Position numbers and translations under genes: made by a program
Assembly: GCA_937876225.1 (NCBI GenBank)
Contig: CALFIC010000108.1
Location: 1 to 43,407, forward strand
From: an uncultured Chloroflexota bacterium
GTDB taxonomy: Bacteria; Chloroflexota; Chloroflexia; Chloroflexales; Roseiflexaceae
Direction: 5' to 3'
DNA: 43,407 bases
Part shown: piece after piece, positions 1 through 8,142 of the stretch
Position numbering within the stretch: the stretch's first letter is position 1
Layout: each line of letters opens with the position of its first letter
Notes under the pieces: model-generated
Told to the model about the DNA's origin: nothing
Seen by the model: only the letters and a program-made list of their open reading frames with translations
The model's database searches: none

Positions 1-55
1 TTGAAAATTGAAAATTGAAAATTGAAAATTGAAAATTGAAAATTGAAAATTGAAA
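1..55. repeat. Heptad tandem repeat, unit TTGAAAA
   Basis: Seven perfect head-to-tail copies of TTGAAAA begin at base 1, and an eighth, imperfect copy ends near 55. The array may continue to the left of the window. No ORF crosses it. The 7-bp period is not a multiple of three, so it does not look coding. It resembles the short heptameric repeats found between genes in some filamentous bacteria. Its function is unknown. Confidence 0.9.
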
Positions 56-128
56 TACAGAATAACTCTGCGGCTTCCTCCCTCCGCGTGAGAATCAGTG
101 AATCTGGCATAGATACACTGTTTACGAA

Positions 129-163
129 GTAGAAAGTATGAAGTATGAGGTATGAAGTAAAGT
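129..163. repeat. Second heptad repeat, unit GTATGAA, degenerate
   Basis: Five consecutive 7-mers read GTAGAAA, GTATGAA, GTATGAG, GTATGAA and GTAAAGT. The period equals that of the array at 1-55 but the unit differs. The rest of 1-213 shows no gene. A GC-rich imperfect hairpin near 179-201 (TCTCGC / GCGAGA arms) could be a weak terminator for the protease gene, but it lacks a clear T tract. Confidence 0.75.
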
Positions 164-213
164 TAGAAGTGGTTACATTCTCGCTGCGCCGCTGCGCGAG
201 ATAAATTTTTGAT

Positions 214-1479
214 CTACGGAATAAGCCCAATCGCAGTTTTTAATTGGGGATCACGACATTGAGTAGCGGTGCCCACTGGTTTACGATCAGCTACACACGG
301 GGCATTGGCCGTAGCAGTAGCATCGTCATTGACCACGATATCGGGAGTCAAACCAACACCATGTATGGCAATACGATTGGGTGTCAACCATTGACTAATG
401 GTCAACCGAATCGTGCCTCCATTGCTCAATGGATAGATGTTTTGCACGATACCTTTGCCAAAACTTTGCGTCCCGACCAGTTGCACATCGGGGTAACGAT
501 CGCGCAAGGCACCAGCGACGATTTCGCTGGCACTAGCCGAATTCCCATCCATCAACACGATTAACCGTACTGTAGGAAACGGAATTACTGCCGCAGGCGC
601 CGTGGTATGAAACTCTTTGAGCACACCTGTGGCGCGTTGCTCATAGAGTGCGGTGCCATCATAAAACAACCCCAGCACTCCTTGGGCACTATCAAGTAAC
701 CCGCCAGGATTATGCCGCAAATCAAGGATATAACCACGTGGTTTAGCGTCAGCAAAGGCACGCATGCCATTCGCCAAAATCTCGGGCGTGTTCGTTTTGA
801 ATTCACTGATGTGAATATAGGCAATATTGTCCGGCAACGTTTGCCATTCGACGCTCGGCAATACAAATTCGGCGCGCGTAATCGTGATCGGAAACGTAGG
901 CGCATTGCCACGCTGCAACGTCAACGTGACCGAAGTACCTGCCTCGCCACGTACAAGCGCAGCAATTGCCACCGCCGCATCATCGACACTTTTTCCCGCA
1001 ATCAACGGAGCGATTTGCACCGCATCAACGGCGATGATTTGGTCATCGTGCTGTACACCAGCCTTGATGGCCGGCGCATCAGCAATCGGCTTCCAGACAT
1101 ACGCTTTGCCATCAGTAATCCGCAAATAAATGCCGATGCCCACTGTTTTGCCACGCATATCGTCACTGGTTTGTTTGGCTTTTTCAGGTTCTTGATAAAA
1201 CGTATATTTGTCGCCAAGACTGGCAAGCATGCCGTCGATGGCTCCTTTGATCATACGGGTATGGTCGATTTTTTCACGGGCATAAAACACCGCATCCACC
1301 ACCTGCCACGCTTCCCAAAACGGCGCAAAGGCGATACGCATTCCCCACGGGGTTTGAAGCTGGGCAATCGTGCCAGGTCCGACGACTTGGGCAATATCAC
1401 CGCCATACGGAGTCGCGGCCAGCGTCATCGCCAACACCCACCCGGCTACAAATGCGACCACCATATGATACCAGCGCAT
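214..1479 (-). CDS. S41 family C-terminal processing peptidase
   Basis: This is a membrane-anchored serine protease of the carboxy-terminal processing (CtpA/Prc) family, predicted at 421 aa. The start at 1479 is chosen because GGGGAAGG lies just upstream; the longer frame to 1506 would overlap rsmE. An N-terminal hydrophobic segment (about residues 6-23) looks like a signal anchor. A PDZ domain lies at about 105-195 and the S41 core follows. The motif NSASASE holds the likely catalytic Ser316, and SFGKG holds the likely Lys342, the Ser-Lys dyad of the family. It begins 4 nt after the rsmE stop and is the last gene of the fmdB-cysE-cysS-prmA-rsmE operon. The substrate is not evident. In this family it would cut exported proteins near the C terminus outside the membrane. 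Confidence 0.93.
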   Translation of the reverse strand: MRWYHMVVAFVAGWVLAMTLAATPYGGDIAQVVGPGTIAQLQTPWGMRIAFAPFWEAWQVVDAVFYAREKIDHTRMIKGAIDGMLASLGDKYTFYQEPEKAKQTSDDMRGKTVGIGIYLRITDGKAYVWKPIADAPAIKAGVQHDDQIIAVDAVQIAPLIAGKSVDDAAVAIAALVRGEAGTSVTLTLQRGNAPTFPITITRAEFVLPSVEWQTLPDNIAYIHISEFKTNTPEILANGMRAFADAKPRGYILDLRHNPGGLLDSAQGVLGLFYDGTALYEQRATGVLKEFHTTAPAAVIPFPTVRLIVLMDGNSASASEIVAGALRDRYPDVQLVGTQSFGKGIVQNIYPLSNGGTIRLTISQWLTPNRIAIHGVGLTPDIVVNDDATATANAPCVADRKPVGTATQCRDPQLKTAIGLIP

Positions 1480-1483
1480 GGGA

Positions 1484-2236
1484 TTATCCTTCCCCGTCGA
1501 AATCACCGGCCTGGGTCAGCAATATCGTCGCAGCTACGAGTGGCGCCGTTTCGGCCCGCAAAATCCGCGTCCCGAGTCCAGCCGCATGCCACGTCGATTG
1601 GCGTGTCAACCACGCCAATTCATTGGGGCTAAAGCTCCCCTCGGGACCACTAACCAGCCACGCCGGGCGATTCGCATCACACGGCAATTGGCGCAACGGT
1701 CGCGTACCACTCCCTTCGTTGCACCAATAGACTTGCGCTTCGGCAGGAACACGCATATCGTTCAATGCAACCGCTGGCGCTAATTGGGGCAATATACCAC
1801 GACACGATTGCTCCGCTGCTTCGCGGATGATCCGTTGCCAACGCTCGCGTTTGGTAGGCGACAGATCGCCTTCTTGCACGCTTCGTTCAGCCATGATCGG
1901 TACGATGGTATGCACCCCAATTTCAGTCGCTTTTTGCAACAACCACTCAAAGCGTTCGGCGCGGATCAACGATACTGCAAGTGTCACTTGCAGGCGCGGT
2001 TCACCCGTGGCTACAAACGAATCAACCACCTGCCAACTCGCCCGTTTGGGAGTTAATTCGGTGATACGTACCACTGCCGCCTGCCCCAATCCATCGAGTA
2101 GCATGACTTGCTGGTCCACCCGCAAGCGCAACACCCGCGACCACTGATGCAGTAAATTGGCATCAGTGGTCGTACCTGCGGTAAATGTGGTTGCATCCAC
2201 AAAAAAGCGATGCGTATTGGGGATAACGGTGGCCAT
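1484..2236 (-). CDS. rsmE: 16S rRNA m3U1498 methyltransferase RsmE
   Basis: The predicted 250-aa protein is a SPOUT-fold methyltransferase that methylates N3 of U1498 in 16S rRNA using S-adenosylmethionine. It starts with the PUA-like part (HRFFVD near residue 9). The family motifs follow: KATEIGV at 102-108, EAAEQSCR at 139-146, GPEGSFSPNE at 197-206 (the SAM-binding knot), and RILRAETAP near the C terminus. The start at 2236 is preferred because it begins 4 nt after the prmA stop and matches the family N terminus; the longer frame to 2353 would lie inside prmA. prmA and rsmE are adjacent in many bacteria, which supports both calls. The ribosome binding site is weak, so translation is probably coupled to prmA. 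Confidence 0.95.
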   Translation of the reverse strand: MATVIPNTHRFFVDATTFTAGTTTDANLLHQWSRVLRLRVDQQVMLLDGLGQAAVVRITELTPKRASWQVVDSFVATGEPRLQVTLAVSLIRAERFEWLLQKATEIGVHTIVPIMAERSVQEGDLSPTKRERWQRIIREAAEQSCRGILPQLAPAVALNDMRVPAEAQVYWCNEGSGTRPLRQLPCDANRPAWLVSGPEGSFSPNELAWLTRQSTWHAAGLGTRILRAETAPLVAATILLTQAGDFDGEG

Positions 2237-2240
2237 CGAA

Positions 2241-3212
2241 CTAGGCGTCCCGTTGATGCACAAGCGCCACCCAATCGCCTTCGCTGCGGCGATTGATGCG
2301 GGTGAGTCCGGCGGCAGCAAATGCCACAGCGACTTCGTCTTCGCGGTCGGCAATAATCCCCGAGCTAATCAAAATCCCACCGGGCTTGAGCGCAGCTTTC
2401 ATATCGTCAGCCAAAAAGACCAACACTTTGGCGATAAGATTGGCCGCAATCAAATCGCACTGCAATGATTCGGGGTCAATCGCTACGCCGGGGGGGACGT
2501 CGGGTAAATCCCAGCTCAGCCAATGACCGAGGGTATTGCCTTTGCCGAGGCTGCCCTCGATGATTTTCATGCGGTCGAGCACACCATTGGCTTCGGCGTT
2601 GATGCGGGTGGCATCGACGGCAATTCCGTCGGTGTCAATCGCGAGAATTTCGCGGGCACCGAGATGGGCCGACTCAATCGCCAAAATCCCCGACCCACAG
2701 CCCAAATCCATCACGCGGGTATCGGGAGCTTGATAGTCTTCGAGGAACTGACAGCACATGCGGGTGGTGGGGTGCAAGCCCGTACCAAAGGCCATACCGG
2801 GGTCAAGCTTGAGCACAATATCATCGGGTAACGGCGTGTATTCATGCCATGAAGGCACAATCACGGTGCGGCGCCCAATCCGTTGCACGGTATAGTGGCG
2901 CTTCCAGGCTTCAGCCCAGACCTGTTCTTCGAGTTGGGTCACCTTGAGGGGGCCTACTTGGCGCAACAGACTGAGGTGCCACAAGGCTTGTTCGAGGCGC
3001 ACGCGGGTTTCTTCGCTATGCTCATCGACAGCAATCCACGTGCGGACGGTGACGGGGCGCACCGTGTCATACACATAGTCCGGGCCATCAGCGCCATGGA
3101 TGACGGGTTGATCGACGGCAACCCCACCGTTATAGCCGTATTGCGCCAACAATTCACTCACCGATTCGACGGCCTCGGCCTCGACTTCGACGCTACATTC
3201 TAACCATGCCAT
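2241..3212 (-). CDS. prmA: Ribosomal protein L11 methyltransferase PrmA
   Basis: This 323-aa cytoplasmic enzyme trimethylates ribosomal protein L11 using S-adenosylmethionine. The N-terminal L11-recognition domain (about 1-80) is followed by a Rossmann methyltransferase domain. DPGMAFGTGLHPTT lies near 137-150, the SAM motif DLGCGSG at 169-175, and the catalytic-loop motif LIAANLI further on. The start MAWLECSV at 3212 fits the family N terminus and leaves 4 nt after the cysS stop. The gene sits between cysS and rsmE with almost no spacing, so it belongs to the same transcript. Nothing in the sequence suggests truncation. Confidence 0.95.
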   Translation of the reverse strand: MAWLECSVEVEAEAVESVSELLAQYGYNGGVAVDQPVIHGADGPDYVYDTVRPVTVRTWIAVDEHSEETRVRLEQALWHLSLLRQVGPLKVTQLEEQVWAEAWKRHYTVQRIGRRTVIVPSWHEYTPLPDDIVLKLDPGMAFGTGLHPTTRMCCQFLEDYQAPDTRVMDLGCGSGILAIESAHLGAREILAIDTDGIAVDATRINAEANGVLDRMKIIEGSLGKGNTLGHWLSWDLPDVPPGVAIDPESLQCDLIAANLIAKVLVFLADDMKAALKPGGILISSGIIADREDEVAVAFAAAGLTRINRRSEGDWVALVHQRDA

Positions 3213-3216
3213 GATA

Positions 3217-4635
3217 TTAGGCCTTCCAGCGCGTACCTTGCGCACTATCTTCGAGGGTTACACCCAAATCGCTCAAGCGGTTGCGCACCAAATCCGATAG
3301 CTGGTACTGCTTGGCTTTGCGCAATTCGGCGCGTAATTCAATTAATAACTCAATAAACGGGGCGGCTTCGGCAACCTTGCTCGGGCCAGATTCAAGCGTC
3401 AACCCGAGCACACCACACAAGGTGCGCAACTCGGCTTGGGCTTCAGCAAACACGTCACCACTCACCCCGGCATCACGCGCCACGTTAATGGCCCGCACCA
3501 ACTCAAAAATCGTCGCCAATGCGACCGAGGTATTCAAATCATCATCCATGGCCGCCACAAAGGCGGGGCGGGCAACGGCAGTGGCATTACTCAAGCGATC
3601 AACGGCATCGCCATCAGTCAATTTGCCGGTGGCGGGCTCCAAACCGCCATTGATGCGGTCGAGTTTGCGCTCTTGGTCAGCCACGATATCGACACCATAC
3701 GCCAACGGATTGCGGTAATAACTCGACAACACTACCAAGCGCAAGGCATCGGCGGGATGGTCAGTCAAAAACTCGCGAATCGTGACCACGTTCCCCAGCG
3801 ACTTGGACATTTTTTCGAGTTTGTAGGTGCCATCGTCAAGCTTGGTTTGGATCTGGAGCATGCCGTTGTGGATCCAATGGCGGGCAAAGGTTTTACCCGT
3901 CAAGCTTTCGCTCTGGGCGATTTCGTTTTCGTGATGGGGGAACACGAGGTCGTTGCCGCCGCCATGAATGTCGATTTCTTCGCCCAAATGGTCCAAGCTC
4001 ATCGCCGAACATTCGATGTGCCAACCGGGGCGGCCGGGGCCCCACGGGCTGGGCCAGGCCGGTTCGCCTGGTTTGGCACCCTTCCACAAGGCAAAGTCAC
4101 CAGGATGTTCTTTGCGGGCATCGACATCGAAGCGGGTGCCCGACACCATGTCGGTCAAGCTGCGCCCCGACAACCGCCCATAATCAGCGTCTTTGGCAAC
4201 CCGGAAGTAGACATCACCTTCGGCAGCATAGGCAAAGCCTTTGGCGATGAGTTGCTCGATGAAGCTGATGATTTGCGGCATCGATTGGGTTACCCGTGGG
4301 TAAATCGTGGCTGGCAAAATATGCAACGACGCCAAATCATCGAGGAACTCGGTGACATAGCTCGACGCCAATTCAACTGGGTCACGGCCAAGCAGATTAG
4401 CCCTGGCGATGATTTTGTCGTCGACATCGGTGAAATTGACGACGTGCATCACTTGCAGGCTCCGGAATTCGAGGTAGCGGCGCAACACGTCAAACACAAT
4501 CGCCGACATGGCGTGACCGATATGGGCACGGTCATAGACGGTGACGCCACACACGTACATGCGGACCAGCCCAGGGGTAACAGGACGCAACTCGTCCGTA
4601 TTGCGCGACATGGTGTTATAGAGCCGAATCGCCAT
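3217..4635 (-). CDS. cysS: Cysteinyl-tRNA synthetase
   Basis: This class I aminoacyl-tRNA synthetase charges tRNA-Cys. It is 472 aa, a normal length. The HIGH motif is at residues 38-41 and KMSKS at 275-279. Predicted zinc ligands are Cys29 (YVCGVTVYD), Cys209 (WHIECSAMS) and the HHENE region near 234. The start at 4635 is chosen from the conserved MAIRLYNT beginning and an upstream AAGGGACC; the extra 56 codons back to 4803 are inside cysE. The first 20 nt overlap the end of cysE, which suggests translational coupling. The pairing of cysE with cysS is a known arrangement that links cysteine synthesis to its charging. Confidence 0.97.
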   Translation of the reverse strand: MAIRLYNTMSRNTDELRPVTPGLVRMYVCGVTVYDRAHIGHAMSAIVFDVLRRYLEFRSLQVMHVVNFTDVDDKIIARANLLGRDPVELASSYVTEFLDDLASLHILPATIYPRVTQSMPQIISFIEQLIAKGFAYAAEGDVYFRVAKDADYGRLSGRSLTDMVSGTRFDVDARKEHPGDFALWKGAKPGEPAWPSPWGPGRPGWHIECSAMSLDHLGEEIDIHGGGNDLVFPHHENEIAQSESLTGKTFARHWIHNGMLQIQTKLDDGTYKLEKMSKSLGNVVTIREFLTDHPADALRLVVLSSYYRNPLAYGVDIVADQERKLDRINGGLEPATGKLTDGDAVDRLSNATAVARPAFVAAMDDDLNTSVALATIFELVRAINVARDAGVSGDVFAEAQAELRTLCGVLGLTLESGPSKVAEAAPFIELLIELRAELRKAKQYQLSDLVRNRLSDLGVTLEDSAQGTRWKA

Positions 4636-5395
4636 ATGATTGGTCCCTTCGTTGTAGCGTCTCGGGGTCTGACTCAGCAGATTCATCGAGTTGTTGCCAA
4701 ATTGCCGTACGGAATGAATTTGTATCGAGATGGTGATGGTGGACATCTGCGGTGTGGATTTCGAGGTCGTCAATGCGCGCCTCGAGTTCCAAAATTTTGT
4801 CACGCAGTTGCCGCAACATATCCCCTTCGGGGTCAGGTAATTGCTCGACGCGGCGCGATTCGCCCGTCACCGGGTCACGGGTTGCGACCACCCGTGCGGG
4901 AATCCCTGTGGCGGTACTGTATTGCGGTACATCTTTGACTACTACCGCACCACCACCAATCCGAGCGCCACAACCGATGGTAATCGCACCGAGGACACTC
5001 GCGCCCACACCTACAATCACATCATCTTCGAGGGTGGGGTGGCGCTTGCCAGACTGCTTGCCGGTACCGCCGAGGGTGACTCCTTGGTAAAGCATCACCC
5101 GGTCGCCGATTTCGGCCGTTTCGCCAATGACGGTTCCCATGCCATGGTCAATAAAAAACCCTGCTCCAATGCGGGCACCTGGGTGAATTTCGATACCGGT
5201 CAAAAACCGTGACCATTGCGAAATCATCCGGGGCACAAACGGCACCTTCCAGCGCCACAAGGAATGTGCCACACGGTGCATCACAATCGCATGCAGACCT
5301 GGATATAACAATACTTCGGCGAGATTAGTGGCAGCTGGGTCATTGCGAAAAATCGCCGCCACATCGGCACGCAACAGGCGCAAAAAATTGGCCAT
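4616..5395 (-). CDS. cysE: Serine O-acetyltransferase (EpsC/CysE type)
   Basis: The enzyme acetylates L-serine with acetyl-CoA, the first committed step of cysteine synthesis. At 259 aa it has the short helical N-terminal domain of the EpsC subgroup (about 1-65) and then a left-handed hexapeptide-repeat beta helix (about 68-165). Asp83-His84 in FIDHG and His119 in KRHP match the expected catalytic region, and GGTGKQ fits the family acetyl-CoA loop. The C-terminal 70 residues form a charged, probably helical tail that is longer than usual. The start lies 2 nt after the fmdB-type stop codon and the end overlaps cysS by 20 nt. Confidence 0.95.
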   Translation of the reverse strand: MANFLRLLRADVAAIFRNDPAATNLAEVLLYPGLHAIVMHRVAHSLWRWKVPFVPRMISQWSRFLTGIEIHPGARIGAGFFIDHGMGTVIGETAEIGDRVMLYQGVTLGGTGKQSGKRHPTLEDDVIVGVGASVLGAITIGCGARIGGGAVVVKDVPQYSTATGIPARVVATRDPVTGESRRVEQLPDPEGDMLRQLRDKILELEARIDDLEIHTADVHHHHLDTNSFRTAIWQQLDESAESDPETLQRRDQSYGDSAL

Positions 5396-5397
5396 AC

Positions 5398-5733
5398 CTA
5401 GGCATCCGTAGACTTGCTCGCCGCCGGTGCAGGGGCAGGAGCAGGCGCAGCCGGTGCAGCAGGGGTCGTAGCCGGGGCTACAGGGGTTGTATCACTTGGG
5501 GCAGCTACGGGAGCCGCTGCCGTCACATCGCTGGTTGAGCTACTTTCTTTGGGGGTGGCGCGGTAATCATTGATGTGCCAACCACTCCCTTTGAATGCAA
5601 TTCCAACCGGTTGCATTACCCGACGTACCGCGCTTTGACAGGTTGGACAGGTGCGCAACGCATCCTCGCTAAATGATTGATATTTTTCAAATTGCACCTG
5701 ACAGGTGTCACAGGCATAAACGTACGTCGGCAT
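5398..5733 (-). CDS. FmdB-family zinc ribbon protein with Ala/Pro tail
   Basis: This small 111-aa protein begins MPTYVYACDTC, the standard start of the FmdB/CxxC_CXXC_SSSS regulatory-protein family. Four cysteines (8, 11, 29, 32) form a predicted zinc ribbon, followed by the family motif GSGWHINDY. The last 45 or so residues are almost entirely Ala, Pro, Ser and Thr, a low-complexity tail. The start at 5733 is chosen from that N terminus and an upstream AGAGG. It is the first gene of the operon that continues into cysE. The role of these ribbons is not firmly known; regulation or a ribosome-related role has been suggested for relatives. Confidence 0.85.
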   Translation of the reverse strand: MPTYVYACDTCQVQFEKYQSFSEDALRTCPTCQSAVRRVMQPVGIAFKGSGWHINDYRATPKESSSTSDVTAAAPVAAPSDTTPVAPATTPAAPAAPAPAPAPAASKSTDA

Positions 5734-5795
5734 AATTTCGCGCCTCTCATGTTCACCAAAAAACCCTGCGAATGTCACGGCATTCACACGTTGCT

Positions 5796-5824
5796 ATTGT
5801 AATTGATTCAGACACCAAGGGCAA
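5796..5824 (-). promoter_or_regulatory. Possible sigma70 promoter of the fmdB-cysE-cysS operon
   Basis: On the minus strand TTGCCC (5824-5819) and TACAAT (5801-5796) are separated by 17 bp. It lies at the 3' end of the upstream glycosylase gene, about 65 bp before the fmdB-type start. It is a match by eye only. Confidence 0.4.
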
Positions 5825-7037
5825 CTGCATCAAGAAATGAAGCACGATGATGGTCATCGGCAACTCGCGTCACCACTACCTCAGGCGTCGCATGCCATAC
5901 CGCACAATCACGGATGGCGCCAATCACCGCACGATGCATCACGGGGTCGGGTGCCACCCACGGCTCAAAATGAATGCTCACCACCTCAAAGCGCCGTTGC
6001 GCTCGATGCGCCTTACAGTCGACCCGGCCAATCAACTGATCATGATACAAAATCGGCAACGTGAAATAGCCGTAGCGCCGCTTGGCAGCTGGCGTATAAC
6101 ATTCAATTAAATAGGCAAAATTAAACAATTCCAAGGCCCGTTTGCGATCCCATACCAATGGGTCAAATGGCGATAACAGTGTGGTGTGGGTACACGTCGG
6201 TGGTAAGTCGCGCCAAGCTACCAAATCGGGATGGATATAGGCTGGTCCATCGATGCCATCAATCTGCACCGGTATTAATGCGCCGCGTTCTACTAATGAG
6301 GCAATCACTGGGCGCTTCGATTTCACTTCGGTGTTGTATGAACCGTTCATGCGGAAGTAATCACCAATCCAGCGCTCATGGGCGATACCCAACGCACGTA
6401 CCGTTTGCGTGATTTGCAGGTCACGCACCACTTCGATGGCTGGTGCATCGGCATCATTCCAATCGGGGCGCAACATGGATACGAAACTGTAGACGCGTTG
6501 GAAGCCTTCACGACGCGCAATCATCGTTTCGCCCACGGCAAACAAGGCCTCGAGGATTTTTTTCTCGACCGACCAGTCCCACCACGTGCCCCGTTTTTCG
6601 CCGGCCCGCCGGAAGTCACTCGAGCGTACTTCACCACGGGTAGCCAATTCTTGGCGGATATGATTGGCGGCATCGGCATGGTCATGCAATATCGCATTGG
6701 CCCAGCGCATCAAGTTTTTGCGATCATTGACTTGTAACAGACGGCGTTGTGGTCCCCACCATGACGCCGGCATAAAACTTGCTTCGTGCACCCAGGCTTC
6801 AAAAATAGATCCTTCGGCCAAGAGTTGATCGAGCCAGCTGGTGGGATAATTCCCGACGCGGCTCCACAATACCAAATAGGGGCTACGGTTGACGACGCTA
6901 ATCGTGTCGATTTGCAATACCGCCATCTGGGCAATGATTGCGGCGATATCGGCCGGTTGACTGGCACGGCGGGGAGCATCAAGTCCTTGGGCGGCAATCA
7001 TCATGCGTCGCGCCGTGATTTTATCAATCGTCAGCAT
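5808..7037 (-). CDS. YcaQ/AlkZ-family DNA glycosylase (winged-helix HTH_42)
   Basis: The 409-aa protein matches the HTH_42 family, which includes the interstrand-crosslink glycosylases AlkZ and YcaQ. The conserved Q-phi-D motif appears as QID at residues 42-44, followed by NRSPYLVLWSRVG, the expected surroundings of the catalytic motif; QxD points to the YcaQ rather than the AlkZ (QxQ) subgroup. Winged-helix repeats fill the rest. The start at 7037 has GAGGA 8 nt upstream and is preferred over the ATG at 7055. It is divergent from the DsbA-like gene, with 121 bp between them. It probably removes bulky or crosslinked alkylated bases; the exact lesion is inferred from the family only. Confidence 0.85.
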   Translation of the reverse strand: MLTIDKITARRMMIAAQGLDAPRRASQPADIAAIIAQMAVLQIDTISVVNRSPYLVLWSRVGNYPTSWLDQLLAEGSIFEAWVHEASFMPASWWGPQRRLLQVNDRKNLMRWANAILHDHADAANHIRQELATRGEVRSSDFRRAGEKRGTWWDWSVEKKILEALFAVGETMIARREGFQRVYSFVSMLRPDWNDADAPAIEVVRDLQITQTVRALGIAHERWIGDYFRMNGSYNTEVKSKRPVIASLVERGALIPVQIDGIDGPAYIHPDLVAWRDLPPTCTHTTLLSPFDPLVWDRKRALELFNFAYLIECYTPAAKRRYGYFTLPILYHDQLIGRVDCKAHRAQRRFEVVSIHFEPWVAPDPVMHRAVIGAIRDCAVWHATPEVVVTRVADDHHRASFLDAVALGV

Positions 7038-7067
7038 TATGCAATTCCTCGTCATCGCATTGTGCGA

Positions 7068-7073
7068 ATTATA
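7068..7073 (-). promoter_or_regulatory. Candidate -10 box for the YcaQ-like gene
   Basis: The minus strand reads TGTATAAT here, a perfect TATAAT hexamer about 30 bp before the start at 7037. No good -35 hexamer is visible, so the promoter call is tentative. Confidence 0.4.
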
Positions 7074-7094
7074 CAGTGCAATAAAAATGAGCTA

Positions 7095-7122
7095 TTTAAA
7101 ATCGGTAACACTGTACTATAAT
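7095..7122 (+). promoter_or_regulatory. Candidate promoter of the DsbA-like gene
   Basis: TTTAAA at 7095-7100 and TATAAT at 7117-7122 are spaced by 16 bp, 36 bp before the start codon at 7159. The -10 is perfect and the -35 matches 4 of 6. Confidence 0.5.
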
Positions 7123-7158
7123 ACATGCGGAATAGGATTTTATGGTAAGGATTGCCTT

Positions 7159-7932
7159 ATGAGTCAACAAAAACCGCGAGGGCGCTCAGTTGCCGCGCCT
7201 GCGACACCGATGAAACTACGCACGTTTTACATTGTATTTGGAGTTATTGTGTTGATTGGCATCGCTGTGGCAGTGTATATCAGCCTTGGTGGTACCAAAG
7301 CAGCCACGCCAAGCACCACCGGACCAGCGGGTACGATGCCTGCTACGCGATCAGCAAATATTCCTACCGGCAAAACCGATGACGGGCGTTATTTTTTGGG
7401 TAACGCTGATGCACCGGTGACCGTTGTAGAATACGCTGATTACCAATGCCCCGGTTGTGGTTTTTATGCAACAAATCTCGAAGCACCATTTGAAAAAGAA
7501 TTTGTCGACACCGGCAAAGTGCGGCTTATCTTCCACGACTTCCCGTTACCAATGCACGCCAATGCGATTTCGGCAGCGGTGGCAGCCCGCTGTGCAGGTG
7601 AACAAAATACCGCAGCCTATTGGCAGATGCACGACATGTTGTACATCAATCAACGCCAGTGGTCAGTATTAGCCACGAGCGACGTCAATAGTCAATTTGC
7701 GAGTTATGCCAACCAACTTTCGCTCGATGCACCTACCTACGCCAAATGTCTTGCTGATAGTGCAGTGACCGATGTGGTACTCGCCAACCAAAAAGCCTCA
7801 AATGCCCTCGGGTTACCCGGGACGCCGTCGTTTGCGGTCAATGGGGTAGTGGTCGATGCGAGTGACGCCAAAACATTACAAGATATCGATGCCAGAGTCC
7901 GCAAGGCAATTGCGGCTGCCGGAAGTAAATAA
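7159..7932 (+). CDS. Membrane-anchored DsbA-like thioredoxin-fold protein
   Basis: The predicted 257-aa protein has a cytoplasmic N terminus, one membrane segment (about 22-43), a short Thr/Ala/Pro spacer and an extracytoplasmic DsbA-like domain of the Thioredoxin_4 type. The redox motif CPGC is at 97-100, the cis-proline region GLPGTPSF lies near the C terminus, and FHDFPLPMH is a family hallmark. It would form or isomerise disulfides in exported proteins. The start at 7159 is chosen for AAGGA 8 nt upstream and a perfect -10 box further up; a longer frame from 7003 would overlap the divergent gene. No membrane electron partner (DsbB or VKOR) is in the window. It lies upstream of secDF but has its own promoter. 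Confidence 0.92.
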   Translation: MSQQKPRGRSVAAPATPMKLRTFYIVFGVIVLIGIAVAVYISLGGTKAATPSTTGPAGTMPATRSANIPTGKTDDGRYFLGNADAPVTVVEYADYQCPGCGFYATNLEAPFEKEFVDTGKVRLIFHDFPLPMHANAISAAVAARCAGEQNTAAYWQMHDMLYINQRQWSVLATSDVNSQFASYANQLSLDAPTYAKCLADSAVTDVVLANQKASNALGLPGTPSFAVNGVVVDASDAKTLQDIDARVRKAIAAAGSK

Positions 7933-7938
7933 TAGTAC

Positions 7939-7979
7939 GCGCAGTGCGGTGGTGAAGCCAATTAACCACCGCACTGCGC
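7939..7979 (+). terminator. Perfect 15-bp hairpin after the DsbA-like gene
   Basis: Arms at 7939-7953 and 7965-7979 pair over 15 bp around an 11-nt loop, just after the stop codon. There is no T tract, so it may be a non-canonical terminator or an mRNA-stabilising stem rather than a classic rho-independent terminator. Confidence 0.55.
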
Positions 7980-8017
7980 CCAAATAATTCATATAGTGAC
8001 AATCTTGGGTAAAATAG

Positions 8018-8044
8018 TGTCATTTTGGGCGCTTCAAAATGACA
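8018..8044. promoter_or_regulatory. Inverted repeat upstream of the secD promoter
   Basis: TGTCATTTTG (8018-8027) and CAAAATGACA (8035-8044) form perfect 10-bp arms with a 7-nt spacer. The dyad ends 6 bp before the -35 box at 8051. It could be an operator for a dimeric regulator, or a weak hairpin; nothing else in the sequence decides this. Confidence 0.5.
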
Positions 8045-8050
8045 TTCAGA

Positions 8051-8080
8051 TTGACACAAGGTACTCTCACAGACTATAAT
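8051..8080 (+). promoter_or_regulatory. Near-consensus sigma70 promoter of secDF
   Basis: TTGACA at 8051-8056 and TATAAT at 8075-8080 are both perfect hexamers with an 18-bp spacer. The secD start is 62 bp further down. It is one of the strongest promoter matches in the window. Confidence 0.75.
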
Positions 8081-8142
8081 CATGCGTTAGTAACGTATTT
8101 ATTGGTTAAGCTTTGACTTACCGACACGGAGGCAAGCACATC

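Noticed and set aside
1..55. CRISPR array
   Set aside because: The 7-bp units are contiguous, with no spacers; CRISPR repeats are longer and interrupted.
712..1632. 306-aa plus-strand open frame
   Set aside because: It is antisense to the S41 protease and the rsmE end, which carry catalytic and SAM motifs.
3436..4938. 500-aa plus-strand open frame
   Set aside because: It is the antisense shadow of cysS and the end of cysE, whose catalytic motifs are clear; the frame has no family motifs of its own.
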